Source of the DNA: Frigoribacterium faeni
GTDB taxonomy: Bacteria > Actinomycetota > Actinomycetes > Actinomycetales > Microbacteriaceae
Reading direction: 5' to 3'
Length of the DNA stretch: 64,000 nucleotides
NCBI RefSeq assembly: GCF_007988805.1
Contig: NZ_BJUV01000016.1
Location: 24,545-88,544, forward strand
The stretch's first letter is position 1, and every line of letters begins with the position of its first letter. Positions 44,748-52,997 of this stretch are shown here, piece after piece. A program made the translations under genes and the position numbers. Below the pieces are notes generated by a model. That model was not told the DNA's origin, made no database searches, and saw only the letters and a list, made by a program, of their open reading frames with translations.

Positions 44748-46034
44748 TCAGGACACCGTCGCAGCCGGCAGGACCCGGCCGAACGAGATGTCCAGCCGAC
44801 TCGGACCGCGCAGGAGCGGGTTGCGCCGGTAGGGAGGGGGATCCTCGACGAGGCGGACGTCCACGAGCCGGGAGAACAGCTCGGCCAAGGCGATCTGGGT
44901 CTCGAGGCGGGCGAGCGGAGCGCCGAAGCACGCGTGGATGCCCGCTCCGAAGCCGAGGTGGTCCCGGTTCTCGCGCAGGGGGTCGAAACGGTCGGGGTCG
45001 GCGAAGTGGCGTGGATCACGGTTCGCCGCCGCCCACGCGACCCAGACGGGCGACCCCCTGGTGATCGTCACGTCGCCGACGAGCACGTCCTCCAGGGCGA
45101 TGTACTTCGGGGTGACCTGAGCGGGTGGTTCCAGTCGGAGCAGCTCCTCGAAGACCCGGGGCATGGTGCTCGGGTCGGTGCGGAGCCGATCGAGCTCCTC
45201 CGGGTGCCGGAGGAGCGTCAGGGCGCCGTTGGCGATCATGTTCACCGTCGTCTCGTGTCCGCCGATGAGCAGCATGATGGTGGTGCTGATCATCTCGCTG
45301 GCCGACATGGGCCCCTCGGCGCCGTCGTCGTTGACCAGCCCGGAGAGCAGGTCGCCCTGCGGTGTCCCCCGACGGACCTCGGCGAGATGGGCCAGATAGG
45401 CGCCGAGCTCGCGGGTCGCCGCCGACGCCTCCCCCTGAAGCGCCTCGGCCTCCTCGGGGGTGGTCGCCTCCGGAGGCGCGATGATCGCCATGCTCCAGGC
45501 GTGGAAGCGCGGCTCGTCCTCGTGCGGGACGCCGAGGACGTCGCAGATCATCATCACCGGCAACGGGTAGGCGAAGGCCTCGACGAGATCGACGGTGCCC
45601 GATGCCGGGAACGCGTCGATCAGGGCGGTCGCGGTCCGCGTGATGTCGGCGCGGAGGGAGTCGATGTAGCCGGCGTGGTGCGGAGGCCCGAAGTGACGCA
45701 TCGTCTGACGACGCAGACGGTCGTGGACGGGCGGGTCCTGCATCACGAACGCGGCGGTGAGCCCGGGGCCGGCGTCGGCGACGTCGTCCCGCCCGGCGAG
45801 CGGATCCGAGCTGATGTGCGGGTCGTGGACGACCTGGAGGATCTCGTCGTAGCCCGTGATCAGGAACGCTCCGTCGTCGAGTCGCTGGACCGGCGCGGTG
45901 TCGCGGAGGCGCGCGTACAGGGGGTAGGGATCGTACCGGTTGTCGTGATCGAGGAAGCGGTCCCACGTCGCCGACGCAGCGGGGGAGCCACCGGCGACCG
46001 GGCAGCCGGGGCGGGGTTCGGGAGAGGTGTTCAC
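44748..46034 (-). CDS. Cytochrome P450
   Basis: The 428-residue soluble bacterial P450 has the I-helix GGHETT, ExxR in FEELLRLEPP, and the heme loop FGAGIHACFGAPLAR with the Cys ligand. It should hydroxylate a small hydrophobic compound with electrons from the adjacent fused reductase. GTG 46034 overlaps the end of the reductase gene by 4 bases and has GGAAGG 8 bases upstream. With the alcohol dehydrogenase this makes an oxidise-then-dehydrogenate cassette. Substrate not predictable. Confidence 0.95.
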   Translation of the reverse strand: MNTSPEPRPGCPVAGGSPAASATWDRFLDHDNRYDPYPLYARLRDTAPVQRLDDGAFLITGYDEILQVVHDPHISSDPLAGRDDVADAGPGLTAAFVMQDPPVHDRLRRQTMRHFGPPHHAGYIDSLRADITRTATALIDAFPASGTVDLVEAFAYPLPVMMICDVLGVPHEDEPRFHAWSMAIIAPPEATTPEEAEALQGEASAATRELGAYLAHLAEVRRGTPQGDLLSGLVNDDGAEGPMSASEMISTTIMLLIGGHETTVNMIANGALTLLRHPEELDRLRTDPSTMPRVFEELLRLEPPAQVTPKYIALEDVLVGDVTITRGSPVWVAWAAANRDPRHFADPDRFDPLRENRDHLGFGAGIHACFGAPLARLETQIALAELFSRLVDVRLVEDPPPYRRNPLLRGPSRLDISFGRVLPAATVS

Positions 46035-47581
46035 GGGGTGGTCCTTCCATCGGGATCCGGAGTGGCGGTGTCGGGGCGGGTGACGCGCGGTAGGAGGAGC
46101 TCGACGCGCTCGGCGCCCGACGGGTCGTCGACGGTGCGGCCCTCGGGCGGGAACGCGGCCCCCGCGCCGATCTGTCGCCGGTAGTGCTCGATCCACTTGA
46201 CCTGGTCGAGAGCCGTGGCGCCGACCATCCGATCGCCGGCGCCGTAGACGGCGACGAACGCGCGTCGCCGGGTGGACCCCTGAGCTACCACCACGCGGTC
46301 CGCCGCGTCAGGGGTCCCCACGGACTTGATGACGTGGCCGAACTGGTTCGACCAGAACACGGGGACCTCCTCGTGTCGGGCATGGCCGTCCGCGCGCATG
46401 TTCCCGGCGGCGACGGTGGCCTGGCCGACGGCGTTCCCCCAGTGCTCGACGGAGATCCGGCGGCCGTCGCCCGACGGGTGCGGGGAGGCGGCGACGTCCC
46501 CGGCGACGAAGACGCCGTCGACGACGGTGCCGTCGGGGGCCAGTGCGCGGAGTGACGCGTCGCAGTCGACTCCGAGCGGCCCGACGGACAGACCCGACCC
46601 GTCGAGCCACTCGGTGTTGCGGAGGGCGCCGATCGCGATGACCACCACGTCGACGTCGAGTTCCGCGCCGTCCGAGAGAGTGGCGGCCGCGACCGCTCCG
46701 TTCTCGTCCGAGTGCAGGCTCGAGACGGTGAGGCCCGACCGCAGGTCGACGCCGTGCTCGCGCTGCACCTCGGCGAGGACGCTGCCGAAGCTCTCGCCGA
46801 GGGCCCGGGCCAGTGGTGCCGGACCCCGATCGACCAGGGTGACGGGGATGTCCAGGCGTCGGCAGGCCGACGCGATCTCGGATCCGGTGAACCCTCCGCC
46901 GACGATGAGCACGCGCCGCGGTCCCGCGTCGAGGCGGGCGCGGAGTCGCGCCGCGTCGTCGGCCGTCCGGAGGGTGTGGACGCCGTCGAGGGCTGCTTCT
47001 CGAGGGACGGGCCACGGCCGGGCTCGCGTCCCGGTGGCGATCAGCACCCGGTCGTAGGGCACGGTGTCGCCGTCCGCGAGGGTGACGGCGCGTGCCGTCA
47101 CGTCCAGGCCGGTCGCGCTCACGCCGAGGCGCCATTCGACGTCGAGGTCGGACGCCCGGGGAAGTCGGGTTCCCGTGGCGGAGGCGGTCCCGAGCAGCAC
47201 CTGCTTCGACAGGGGCGGACGATCGTAGGGTTCGTCGGTCTCGTCGCCGATGAGGGTGATCGATCCCGTGAACCCCTGCGACCTCAGGGTCTCCGCCGCG
47301 GTCAGGCCCGCCAGGGAGGCTCCCACCACGACCACGCGATCGGTCTCGGTCAGCACCGTCGGAGTCGCGACCCCGGGCATCGGCCTCCGCTGCTCGCCGT
47401 CGAGCCGGATGGCCTGCACCGGGCACGCCGCCGCGGACTGCAGGAGGCGCGCGCGGGACTCCTCGGACGGCTCGGGGTCGTAGACGAGGGCTTCGTCGCC
47501 CTCGAACCGGAACACCTCGGGCGCCAGGAACGCGCACTGCGCGTAGCTCTGGCACCTGGTCATGTCGACGGCGATTCGCAT
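46031..47581 (-). CDS. Fused [3Fe-4S]-type ferredoxin - FAD-dependent ferredoxin reductase
   Basis: The 516-residue protein joins two P450 redox partners. Residues 1-65 form a ferredoxin with Cys10, Cys16 and Cys53 (CQSYAQC ... ACPVQA), the C-x5-C-xn-CP pattern of [3Fe-4S] ferredoxins. Residues ~80-480 form a pyridine-nucleotide-dependent reductase with FAD motif VVVVGASLAGLTAAETL, NAD motif VLIVGGGFTGSEIAS and the GVFVAGDVA segment. Separate genes are the usual arrangement, so the fusion is notable. It transfers electrons from NAD(P)H to the P450 encoded just downstream (4-base overlap). Confidence 0.93.
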   Translation of the reverse strand: MRIAVDMTRCQSYAQCAFLAPEVFRFEGDEALVYDPEPSEESRARLLQSAAACPVQAIRLDGEQRRPMPGVATPTVLTETDRVVVVGASLAGLTAAETLRSQGFTGSITLIGDETDEPYDRPPLSKQVLLGTASATGTRLPRASDLDVEWRLGVSATGLDVTARAVTLADGDTVPYDRVLIATGTRARPWPVPREAALDGVHTLRTADDAARLRARLDAGPRRVLIVGGGFTGSEIASACRRLDIPVTLVDRGPAPLARALGESFGSVLAEVQREHGVDLRSGLTVSSLHSDENGAVAAATLSDGAELDVDVVVIAIGALRNTEWLDGSGLSVGPLGVDCDASLRALAPDGTVVDGVFVAGDVAASPHPSGDGRRISVEHWGNAVGQATVAAGNMRADGHARHEEVPVFWSNQFGHVIKSVGTPDAADRVVVAQGSTRRRAFVAVYGAGDRMVGATALDQVKWIEHYRRQIGAGAAFPPEGRTVDDPSGAERVELLLPRVTRPDTATPDPDGRTTP

Positions 47582-47623
47582 GGTCTCTTCCTTCGCGTGG
47601 GGTGTCGGGGATGACGTGGGGGC

Positions 47624-48670
47624 TCAGTCGAAGGTGACGACCACCTTGTCGGCGGCGCCCGGCGTCGCAGCGGCGACCAGCGCCTCCTGAACGTCCTGGA
47701 ACGCGTAGCGGTCGCTGACGATGACGGCGTACCTCTCCCAGTTCTCGACGATGTCGGCCGTCACCTCGAAGATCTCCGTCGGGTAGCCCATCGACGTGAC
47801 GATGGTCAGCTCGGCGCCGAGCAGCTCGCCGAAGTCGACCTCGACGGGGTCCTTGTGCACGCCGACGATCCCGACGACGGCGCCGTGACGCGCGACGGAG
47901 AAGATCGTGCGCAGCACGGGAGCCGCTCCCGTGGCGTCCAGGTAGACGGTGCTGCCGGCCTTCCGCACGCCGCGGCGCGCGGGGCCCTCGCCGTGCACCT
48001 CGACGAGTCGCTCGAGGACGTCGTCGACGGAGGAGTCGATGACGGCGTCGGCGCCGATGCGGGTGGCCTTCTCGAGCCGTGACGGGACGACGTCGACGAC
48101 CACGACGCTGTCGACCCCGGCGGCCATCGCGCTGATGGCGACCCCGAGCCCGACCGGGCCGGCGCCGAACACGACGACCCGGTCGCCGGGGCCCGCGCCG
48201 GTGCGGTTCACCGCGTGACGGGCGACGGCCATCGGCTCGTTCAGCGCGGCGACCTCGAACGGCACGTGCTCGGGCACGGTCAAGAGGCTGTGGCCGAGGA
48301 CCGCGTCCTGCACGAGCAGGTAGTCGGCCAGCCCGCCGGTCGTCCCTCCGCTGCCGATGATGCCGGTGGGGGCGACCATCGGGTTCACCACCACGTGGTC
48401 GCCGACCGCGACGCCCTCGACGTCGGATCCGACGACGACGACCTCGCCGGCGGGTTCATGGCCGAGGGGCGTCCGACCCTCGAGGCCGGGGAGGCCGCCC
48501 AGCGAGACGTAGAAGCCGTCGGATCCGCAGATGCCGCAGGCACGCACCCTCACCAGCACGTCGGTCGGGCCCGGCGTCGGCACGGGGGCCTCCACGAGAT
48601 CGACCGTGCCGGGGCCGGTGACGGTGGCGACGTGCATGGTCGCGGGGACGGGGGTGGCGATCGTGGTCAT
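47624..48670 (-). CDS. Medium-chain zinc-type alcohol dehydrogenase
   Basis: The 348-residue MDR has the catalytic zinc Cys in CGICGSD (about 42-48), GHEPAGEVVVVG (Glu and His of the zinc site) and the Rossmann motif VVFGAGPVGLGV. The structural-zinc lobe with its four Cys seems absent, as in some threonine/sorbitol dehydrogenase relatives. It should oxidise an alcohol, probably the product of the P450. ATG 48670 has AGAGGAGACAC upstream. It is the first gene of the adh-fdr-P450 operon (43 bp to the next). Confidence 0.93.
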   Translation of the reverse strand: MTTIATPVPATMHVATVTGPGTVDLVEAPVPTPGPTDVLVRVRACGICGSDGFYVSLGGLPGLEGRTPLGHEPAGEVVVVGSDVEGVAVGDHVVVNPMVAPTGIIGSGGTTGGLADYLLVQDAVLGHSLLTVPEHVPFEVAALNEPMAVARHAVNRTGAGPGDRVVVFGAGPVGLGVAISAMAAGVDSVVVVDVVPSRLEKATRIGADAVIDSSVDDVLERLVEVHGEGPARRGVRKAGSTVYLDATGAAPVLRTIFSVARHGAVVGIVGVHKDPVEVDFGELLGAELTIVTSMGYPTEIFEVTADIVENWERYAVIVSDRYAFQDVQEALVAAATPGAADKVVVTFD

Positions 48671-48769
48671 CGGTGTCTCCTCTGAGGTCGTCGCGGGCAC
48701 TCGCCCTGCGTCCCCTCGAGTCTCGGTCGACGGCGCGGTCTCGACGTCGTCCTCCTGGATCGACCCGAG

Positions 48770-48787
48770 CTGCTGCGATCGCAGCAG
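48770..48787. promoter_or_regulatory. 18-bp perfect palindrome upstream of the adh-P450 operon
   Basis: CTGCTGCGATCGCAGCAG is a perfect palindrome, about 100 bp upstream of the alcohol dehydrogenase start. A version matching at 16 of 18 positions is at 50683-50700, upstream of the histidine kinase gene. It is a good candidate operator for the neighbouring response regulator. Confidence 0.6.
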
Positions 48788-48818
48788 TTCGAGACCGGCG
48801 TGCCCGACGCCGCACGTG

Positions 48819-49481
48819 TCAGCTGGGCAGGATCCCCGCCCGCACGGCCAACGAGACGAGCTGCCCGCGGTCGGTCGCGCCGACCTTGGCCATGGCGCGA
48901 TTCGCGTGGGTCTTGACGGTGAAGGGCGACAGGTGGAGGCGGGCGGCGATCGTCGCCCCGTCGAGCCCCGAGACGATGGCCTCGACGATCTCGCGCTCCC
49001 GCGGAGTGAGCGTGGCGACGAGGTCGGCGACGGCACGGTCGATCACGACACCCCGGTCGTCGGCGACGTGATCGACGACGACCCCGACCGCGTGATCGGA
49101 GAGCGCGCGGCCTCCGGCAGCGACCCGCCGGACCCCGTCGGCGATCTCGGCCGGGCTCGCGCTCTTGCTGAAGAACCCGTCGGCCCCGGCACGGAGGGCG
49201 CGCAGGACGTTCTCGTCCTCGTCGAAGGTCGTCACGACGAGGATCCCCAGCTCGGCGGCCGGCCGGAGCAGACGGACGCGGCGGACGGTCTCGACCCCGT
49301 CGATGCCCGGCATCCGGAGGTCGACCAGCAGCACGTCGACCGCGGTCGTCGCGAGCGTCTGCAGCGCCTCGAACCCGTCGGCGGCCTGGGCGACGACCTC
49401 GAGGTCCTCCGGCGCACCGACGATGGCGGCGAGACCGGCGCGGATGATGTCCTGGTCGTCGACGATCATGACCCGGATCAC
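48819..49481 (-). CDS. NarL/LuxR-type response regulator
   Basis: The 220-residue protein has a receiver domain (VMIVDDQDIIRAGL start, phospho-acceptor Asp in LLVDLRMPG, then VTTFDEDE with the switch Thr). A LuxR-type HTH follows: LTPREREIVEAIVSGLDGATIAARLHLSPFTVKTHANRAMAKVG split over about residues 152-196. It is transcribed with the kinase gene: GTG 49481 forms a GTGA overlap with the kinase stop, and AGGAGG (inside an AGGAGGCGCG copy at 49485) is the ribosome-binding site. It probably binds the palindromes at 48770 and 50683. Confidence 0.93.
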   Translation of the reverse strand: MIRVMIVDDQDIIRAGLAAIVGAPEDLEVVAQAADGFEALQTLATTAVDVLLVDLRMPGIDGVETVRRVRLLRPAAELGILVVTTFDEDENVLRALRAGADGFFSKSASPAEIADGVRRVAAGGRALSDHAVGVVVDHVADDRGVVIDRAVADLVATLTPREREIVEAIVSGLDGATIAARLHLSPFTVKTHANRAMAKVGATDRGQLVSLAVRAGILPS

Positions 49482-50650
49482 CGTCGCGCCTCCTCGAGTG
49501 CTGCGTCCGTCGAGGGCGCGTCGGCGGGCAGGACGGCGCGAAGCCAGAACACCCGACCCTCGGTCCAGTGCTCGACCCGGCCCCCGACCGATGTCGCACG
49601 CTCCGTCATTCCGATGAGCCCGTGACCGCCGGGGTGGTCGGGCCCGGTGGCGGGTCCTCCCCCGTCGGCCCGGACGTTAGCCGCCTCGATGAGCACGGCC
49701 TCCGCGATCTCGACGCGCAGGGACACCTGACCGCCGCCGTGCTTCAGGGCGTTCGTCAGCGCCTCCTGCACGATGCGGTGGACGGCCGTGCTGACCACCG
49801 GGGCGAGCGGGCGGTCGAGCCCCCGCAAGGTGACGTCGACGACCAACCCGGCGGACCGTGCGGACGCGACGAGGGCGGGGACGCCGGCGTGGTCGGGCGG
49901 GGGTTCGAGATCGGACGGGGCATCGCCGCGGCGCAGGACCCGCAGCACCTGCTGCGTCTCGACCAGGACGGCCCTGACCGCGTCACGCGCGGACTCGAGG
50001 GAGGCGCGGGTCGCTCGATCGTCTTCGCTCACGGTCACCTGCGCGGTGCCGAGGTGCACGCTCACGACGGCGATGTGGTGGCCGATGCTGTCGTGCAGGT
50101 CACGGGCGATGCGCACGCGCTCCTCCGCGACGCTCCGGTCGACGGCGGCTCGCCGGTTCTCGATGGCGTCGTGCGCCCGCCCCTCGAGCTCGGCACGCCA
50201 CCTCAGGTTGGAGCGCACGGCGCTGCCGGCCGCCGCGGCGGCGACGCCGCACACCGCCGCGATCGACGCGGTGGGCCTCTCGAGACTGACCTGCCCCTCG
50301 TGGAGGGCGACCGCGACGGCGCTGGTCACGCCGACGACCGAGCCCACCAGGACGGCGGGGAGGCGGCGGAGACTCTGGAGGAACGCCACGAAGACGGCGA
50401 TCGACCAGGCCCCCGTCGGGTCGGCACCTCCCAGTGACGCCACGATGCCGGCCAGCGAGACGACGACGAGAGCCACGACGGGGCGACGCCGGAGCAGACC
50501 GACGCCGAGCACCGACAGGAGGCCCGATGCGACGGCCGGGACCACCGGTCCGTCCTGGAAGAGCGGCGCCACGAGGTTCACGACGAGGGCGACGAGGACG
50601 ACGACGAGGACGACGCGTTCGGCGAGACGGACGCCGGCGGGAGAGGGCAC
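49478..50650 (-). CDS. NarL-type two-component sensor histidine kinase
   Basis: The 390-residue kinase has about four to six N-terminal TM segments (residues ~10-130), a dimerisation/phosphoacceptor helix RIARDLHDSIGHHIAVVSVH with the HisKA_3 His, and an ATPase domain with TAVHRIVQEALTNALKHG (N box) and HGLIGMTERA (G box). The short loops between TM segments suggest sensing in the membrane. The GTG start has CAGGATCGGGAC directly upstream. It is coupled to the response regulator. Confidence 0.93.
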   Translation of the reverse strand: MPSPAGVRLAERVVLVVVLVALVVNLVAPLFQDGPVVPAVASGLLSVLGVGLLRRRPVVALVVVSLAGIVASLGGADPTGAWSIAVFVAFLQSLRRLPAVLVGSVVGVTSAVAVALHEGQVSLERPTASIAAVCGVAAAAAGSAVRSNLRWRAELEGRAHDAIENRRAAVDRSVAEERVRIARDLHDSIGHHIAVVSVHLGTAQVTVSEDDRATRASLESARDAVRAVLVETQQVLRVLRRGDAPSDLEPPPDHAGVPALVASARSAGLVVDVTLRGLDRPLAPVVSTAVHRIVQEALTNALKHGGGQVSLRVEIAEAVLIEAANVRADGGGPATGPDHPGGHGLIGMTERATSVGGRVEHWTEGRVFWLRAVLPADAPSTDAALEEARR

Positions 50651-50682
50651 GTCCCGATCCTGGCAGGTCGACAGGCGGGGGC

Positions 50683-50700
50683 CTACAGCGATCGCAGCAG
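50683..50700. promoter_or_regulatory. Imperfect 18-bp palindrome upstream of the histidine kinase gene
   Basis: CTACAGCGATCGCAGCAG matches the perfect palindrome at 48770-48787 at 16 of 18 bases. It lies about 33 bp upstream of the kinase start and also upstream of the divergent gene at 50803. It suggests autoregulation by the NarL-type regulator. Confidence 0.55.
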
Positions 50701-50802
50701 ATGGGGACGATCTCTCGGGACGACGGAACGGGGAGGCCTGGCCAGGAGTCTGGACGAGACGACGGACCGGACCCGCCGGACCGTCGGACAGGAGACGACC
50801 TC

Positions 50803-51378
50803 ATGGACAGCATCACCGCCGCGGCCTTCGCCGCCTCCGCCGACGCCGAGCCGGCCACCCCGTCGTTCACGGCCCGGGAGTACGCGACCGTCCGCGTCCC
50901 CGCTCGCCACGAGCAGCTGCACCGCGACACGTACAGCGCCTTCGGCTGGACCGTCGAGGCCTGGGACGGCCCCGCCGCGTCGATCGTGCCCAGGACGACG
51001 ACGTCGACCTTGACGCTCACCCGCGACCGAGCTCTCCGCGGTCGACAGGCGCTGGGCGAGCTGCAGCGTCAGGCCGAGGGCGCTCTGCGCCGCATCGACG
51101 CCCTCGAGCGGTCGCGCTCCGCGCGAGCGACCGCGGTGGCCGTCGCCCTCGGTCTCGTCGGCGCCGCCTTCCTCGCCGGCTCGGTGTTCCTCCTCGACGA
51201 CGGCCCCTCCTTCGTCTCGATCGGGCTCGGCGTCAACGGTCTCGCGCTGTGGGCGCTGGCCTGGCCGGCGCACCGGCTGACGGCGGCCCGACGCGCCGCG
51301 CAGGTCGCGCCTCTGCTCGACCGCCAGTACGACGCGGTGTACGACGCGTGCGAGCGCGCCGCCGCGCTGACCCGCTGA
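50803..51378 (+). CDS. Two-TM hypothetical membrane protein
   Basis: The 191-residue protein has a ~110-residue cytosolic N-terminus with a helical, Arg/Glu-rich region (residues 70-105) and two adjacent TM segments (TAVAVALGLVGAAFLAGSVFLL and SIGLGVNGLALWALAWPA). No family recognised. ATG 50803 follows AGGAGACGACC. It is divergent from the two-component system, so the palindrome at 50683 may act on both. Confidence 0.65.
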   Translation: MDSITAAAFAASADAEPATPSFTAREYATVRVPARHEQLHRDTYSAFGWTVEAWDGPAASIVPRTTTSTLTLTRDRALRGRQALGELQRQAEGALRRIDALERSRSARATAVAVALGLVGAAFLAGSVFLLDDGPSFVSIGLGVNGLALWALAWPAHRLTAARRAAQVAPLLDRQYDAVYDACERAAALTR

Positions 51379-51448
51379 TGCGCCGGCTCCTCGGCGACCG
51401 CGAGGTCGTCCACGCGGTGTCCACGGTCTCCCCCGGGGCGGACTGACC

Positions 51449-52192
51449 GTGCCCGCGCTCCCCCCGATCGGTCGTGCCGACGCGGTCGCGCTCTTCCGCG
51501 ACCAGAGTCGACGCGCCGTCCTCTTCACGATGCTGTCCGTCCCGGCGGCGACGGCGCTCGCGGTCGGCAAGGGCGCGCTCTTCGTGCTGGCTCCCTCGGC
51601 CTCCCTGCTCGGCACGGTCCTCTTCGCCGTCGGGGTGATCGCCCTCAAAGTCGAGATCATCCGGTGCCATGTCGTCAGCCGACGCGCGGAGCTCCGGGCC
51701 GCCGCGGACGGGCCGACCGGACCCGCAACCAGCGCTGTCCTGCACGAACGCACCTACCGTCTGACGGGCATCGTGCTCGTCGCCCTCTCGCTGATGTTCG
51801 TCGTGAGCTTCCTGCCCCTGGTCACGGGCTCCGCCGAGCAGACCAGGTACGACAGATGGCCGGCGATCATCCTCGCCACGGTGACCTTCGCGGAGATCGG
51901 CCTGGCCGTCCATGGCGTCGTCTCCGCCCGGCGCAACCGCGACCCCCTCGCCGAGGCGGTCAAGCTCACCAACCTCGCAGCCGGCTTCGTGCTGCTCACC
52001 CTCGCCCAGTCGGCCCTGATCTCCCTGGAGCCCGTCACCGATCCCGGACCGGCCGGTCCGTTGAGCGGCGTCGCCTTCGGTTCGCTCCCCGCCGCCGTGG
52101 GCGTCAGCATGCTGGTGCGGTCCCGGTCACGGTCGAGGGCGTCGTCCCGGACGGCTGACGATCTCACCGACGAGCGGAGGGTCGGCGCATGA
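51449..52192 (+). CDS. Multi-pass membrane protein (about six TM)
   Basis: The 247-residue protein has about six hydrophobic segments and an Arg/Ser-rich C-terminal tail. No family recognised. GTG 51449 is the start. It overlaps the following small gene by 4 bases (ATGA), indicating coupled translation. Confidence 0.65.
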   Translation: MPALPPIGRADAVALFRDQSRRAVLFTMLSVPAATALAVGKGALFVLAPSASLLGTVLFAVGVIALKVEIIRCHVVSRRAELRAAADGPTGPATSAVLHERTYRLTGIVLVALSLMFVVSFLPLVTGSAEQTRYDRWPAIILATVTFAEIGLAVHGVVSARRNRDPLAEAVKLTNLAAGFVLLTLAQSALISLEPVTDPGPAGPLSGVAFGSLPAAVGVSMLVRSRSRSRASSRTADDLTDERRVGA

Positions 52193-52377
52193 GGCGCCTC
52201 CTGGTCGTCGTGTCGGCCGTCCTGTCCGGTGTCCTCGTGGTCGGCGTCGTCGGCGCGGCACGGTACCGCGCCGACACACGTCGGATGCAGCATGACCCCG
52301 CAGTCCAGAAGCTCCTCGAGCGTCACGCGCGGAGCGAAGGAGAGCCGTCCACGAGTCGGCGACTACGCGGGCGGTGA
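52189..52377 (+). CDS. Small membrane-anchored protein, 62 aa
   Basis: One N-terminal hydrophobic segment (LLVVVSAVLSGVLVVGVVGAA) is followed by a short basic tail. The start overlaps the previous stop by 4 bases. Its end overlaps the convergent TetR gene end by 15 bases. Function unknown. Confidence 0.6.
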   Translation: MRRLLVVVSAVLSGVLVVGVVGAARYRADTRRMQHDPAVQKLLERHARSEGEPSTSRRLRGR

Positions 52378-52932
52378 GCCCACTCGGCGGAGGCCCGTCA
52401 GGTAGGCCGTGAGGACGCGGGTCGGATCGACCGGGCCGGCCCCCGCGGTGCGGTACAGGAGCAGGGCGTCGATGAGCCCGACCATGTCGACGGCGGCCTC
52501 CTGGAGGTCGGCCACGCCGATGGCGTCGAGGATGGCGCGCGCCGTGTCGATGAGAGCGAACCTCACCGGGTCGGCGGCCGTGAGCGGCCCGCGGAGCTCA
52601 TCGTCGCCGCGAAGCTCGAACAGGAGCGCGAAACGCGCGGCCTGTGCGTCCTCTCGCCGCGCGATCTCATCGAGAAAGGCACTCGCGATCTGGACGGCTG
52701 TCGCGTCCTCCAGCGAGGCCGGGATGGAGAGCTCTCGCAGGTCCGATGCCAGCTGCTCGGTGATGTGGGCGACGACGAGACCGGTCAGCTCGCGACGAGT
52801 GCGGGCGTAGTAGGTCGTCGAGCCCGCGGGGAGACCCGCTTCGACGTCGACGGCCCGGTGGGTGAGCGCCCGGATGCCGTCGCGAGCGAGCAACCGGACG
52901 CCCGCTTCGGCCAGCTCATCACGTCGTCCCAT
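52363..52932 (-). CDS. TetR-family transcriptional regulator
   Basis: The 189-residue regulator has an N-terminal HTH: GRRDELAEAGVRLLARDGIRALTHRAVDVEAGLPAGSTTYYARTRREL in the first ~50 residues, with recognition around AGLPAGSTTYYA. An all-helical ligand domain follows. ATG 52932 has GGGAGAG upstream; the longer frame reads through the promoter. It is divergent from the NAD(P)-binding protein gene at 52998. A perfect 7-bp inverted repeat lies between them at 52968-52985, so it probably represses itself and that neighbour. Confidence 0.92.
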   Translation of the reverse strand: MGRRDELAEAGVRLLARDGIRALTHRAVDVEAGLPAGSTTYYARTRRELTGLVVAHITEQLASDLRELSIPASLEDATAVQIASAFLDEIARREDAQAARFALLFELRGDDELRGPLTAADPVRFALIDTARAILDAIGVADLQEAAVDMVGLIDALLLYRTAGAGPVDPTRVLTAYLTGLRRVGSPPA

Positions 52933-52967
52933 GCCACTCTCCCTGAAGATCTCTCCGATCGTAGTAG

Positions 52968-52985
52968 CCTCTACAGAAGTAGAGG
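52968..52985. promoter_or_regulatory. TetR operator candidate
   Basis: CCTCTAC-AGAA-GTAGAGG: perfect 7-bp arms with a 4-base spacer, centred in the 65-bp divergent gap between the TetR gene and the gene at 52998. Confidence 0.6.
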
Positions 52986-52997
52986 AATGAGGATGGC

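Noticed and set aside
6593..49494. All AGGAGGCGCG copies as ribosome-binding sites
   Set aside because: Most lie inside genes, on the wrong strand or far from starts; only 28676 and 49485 are well spaced before a start.
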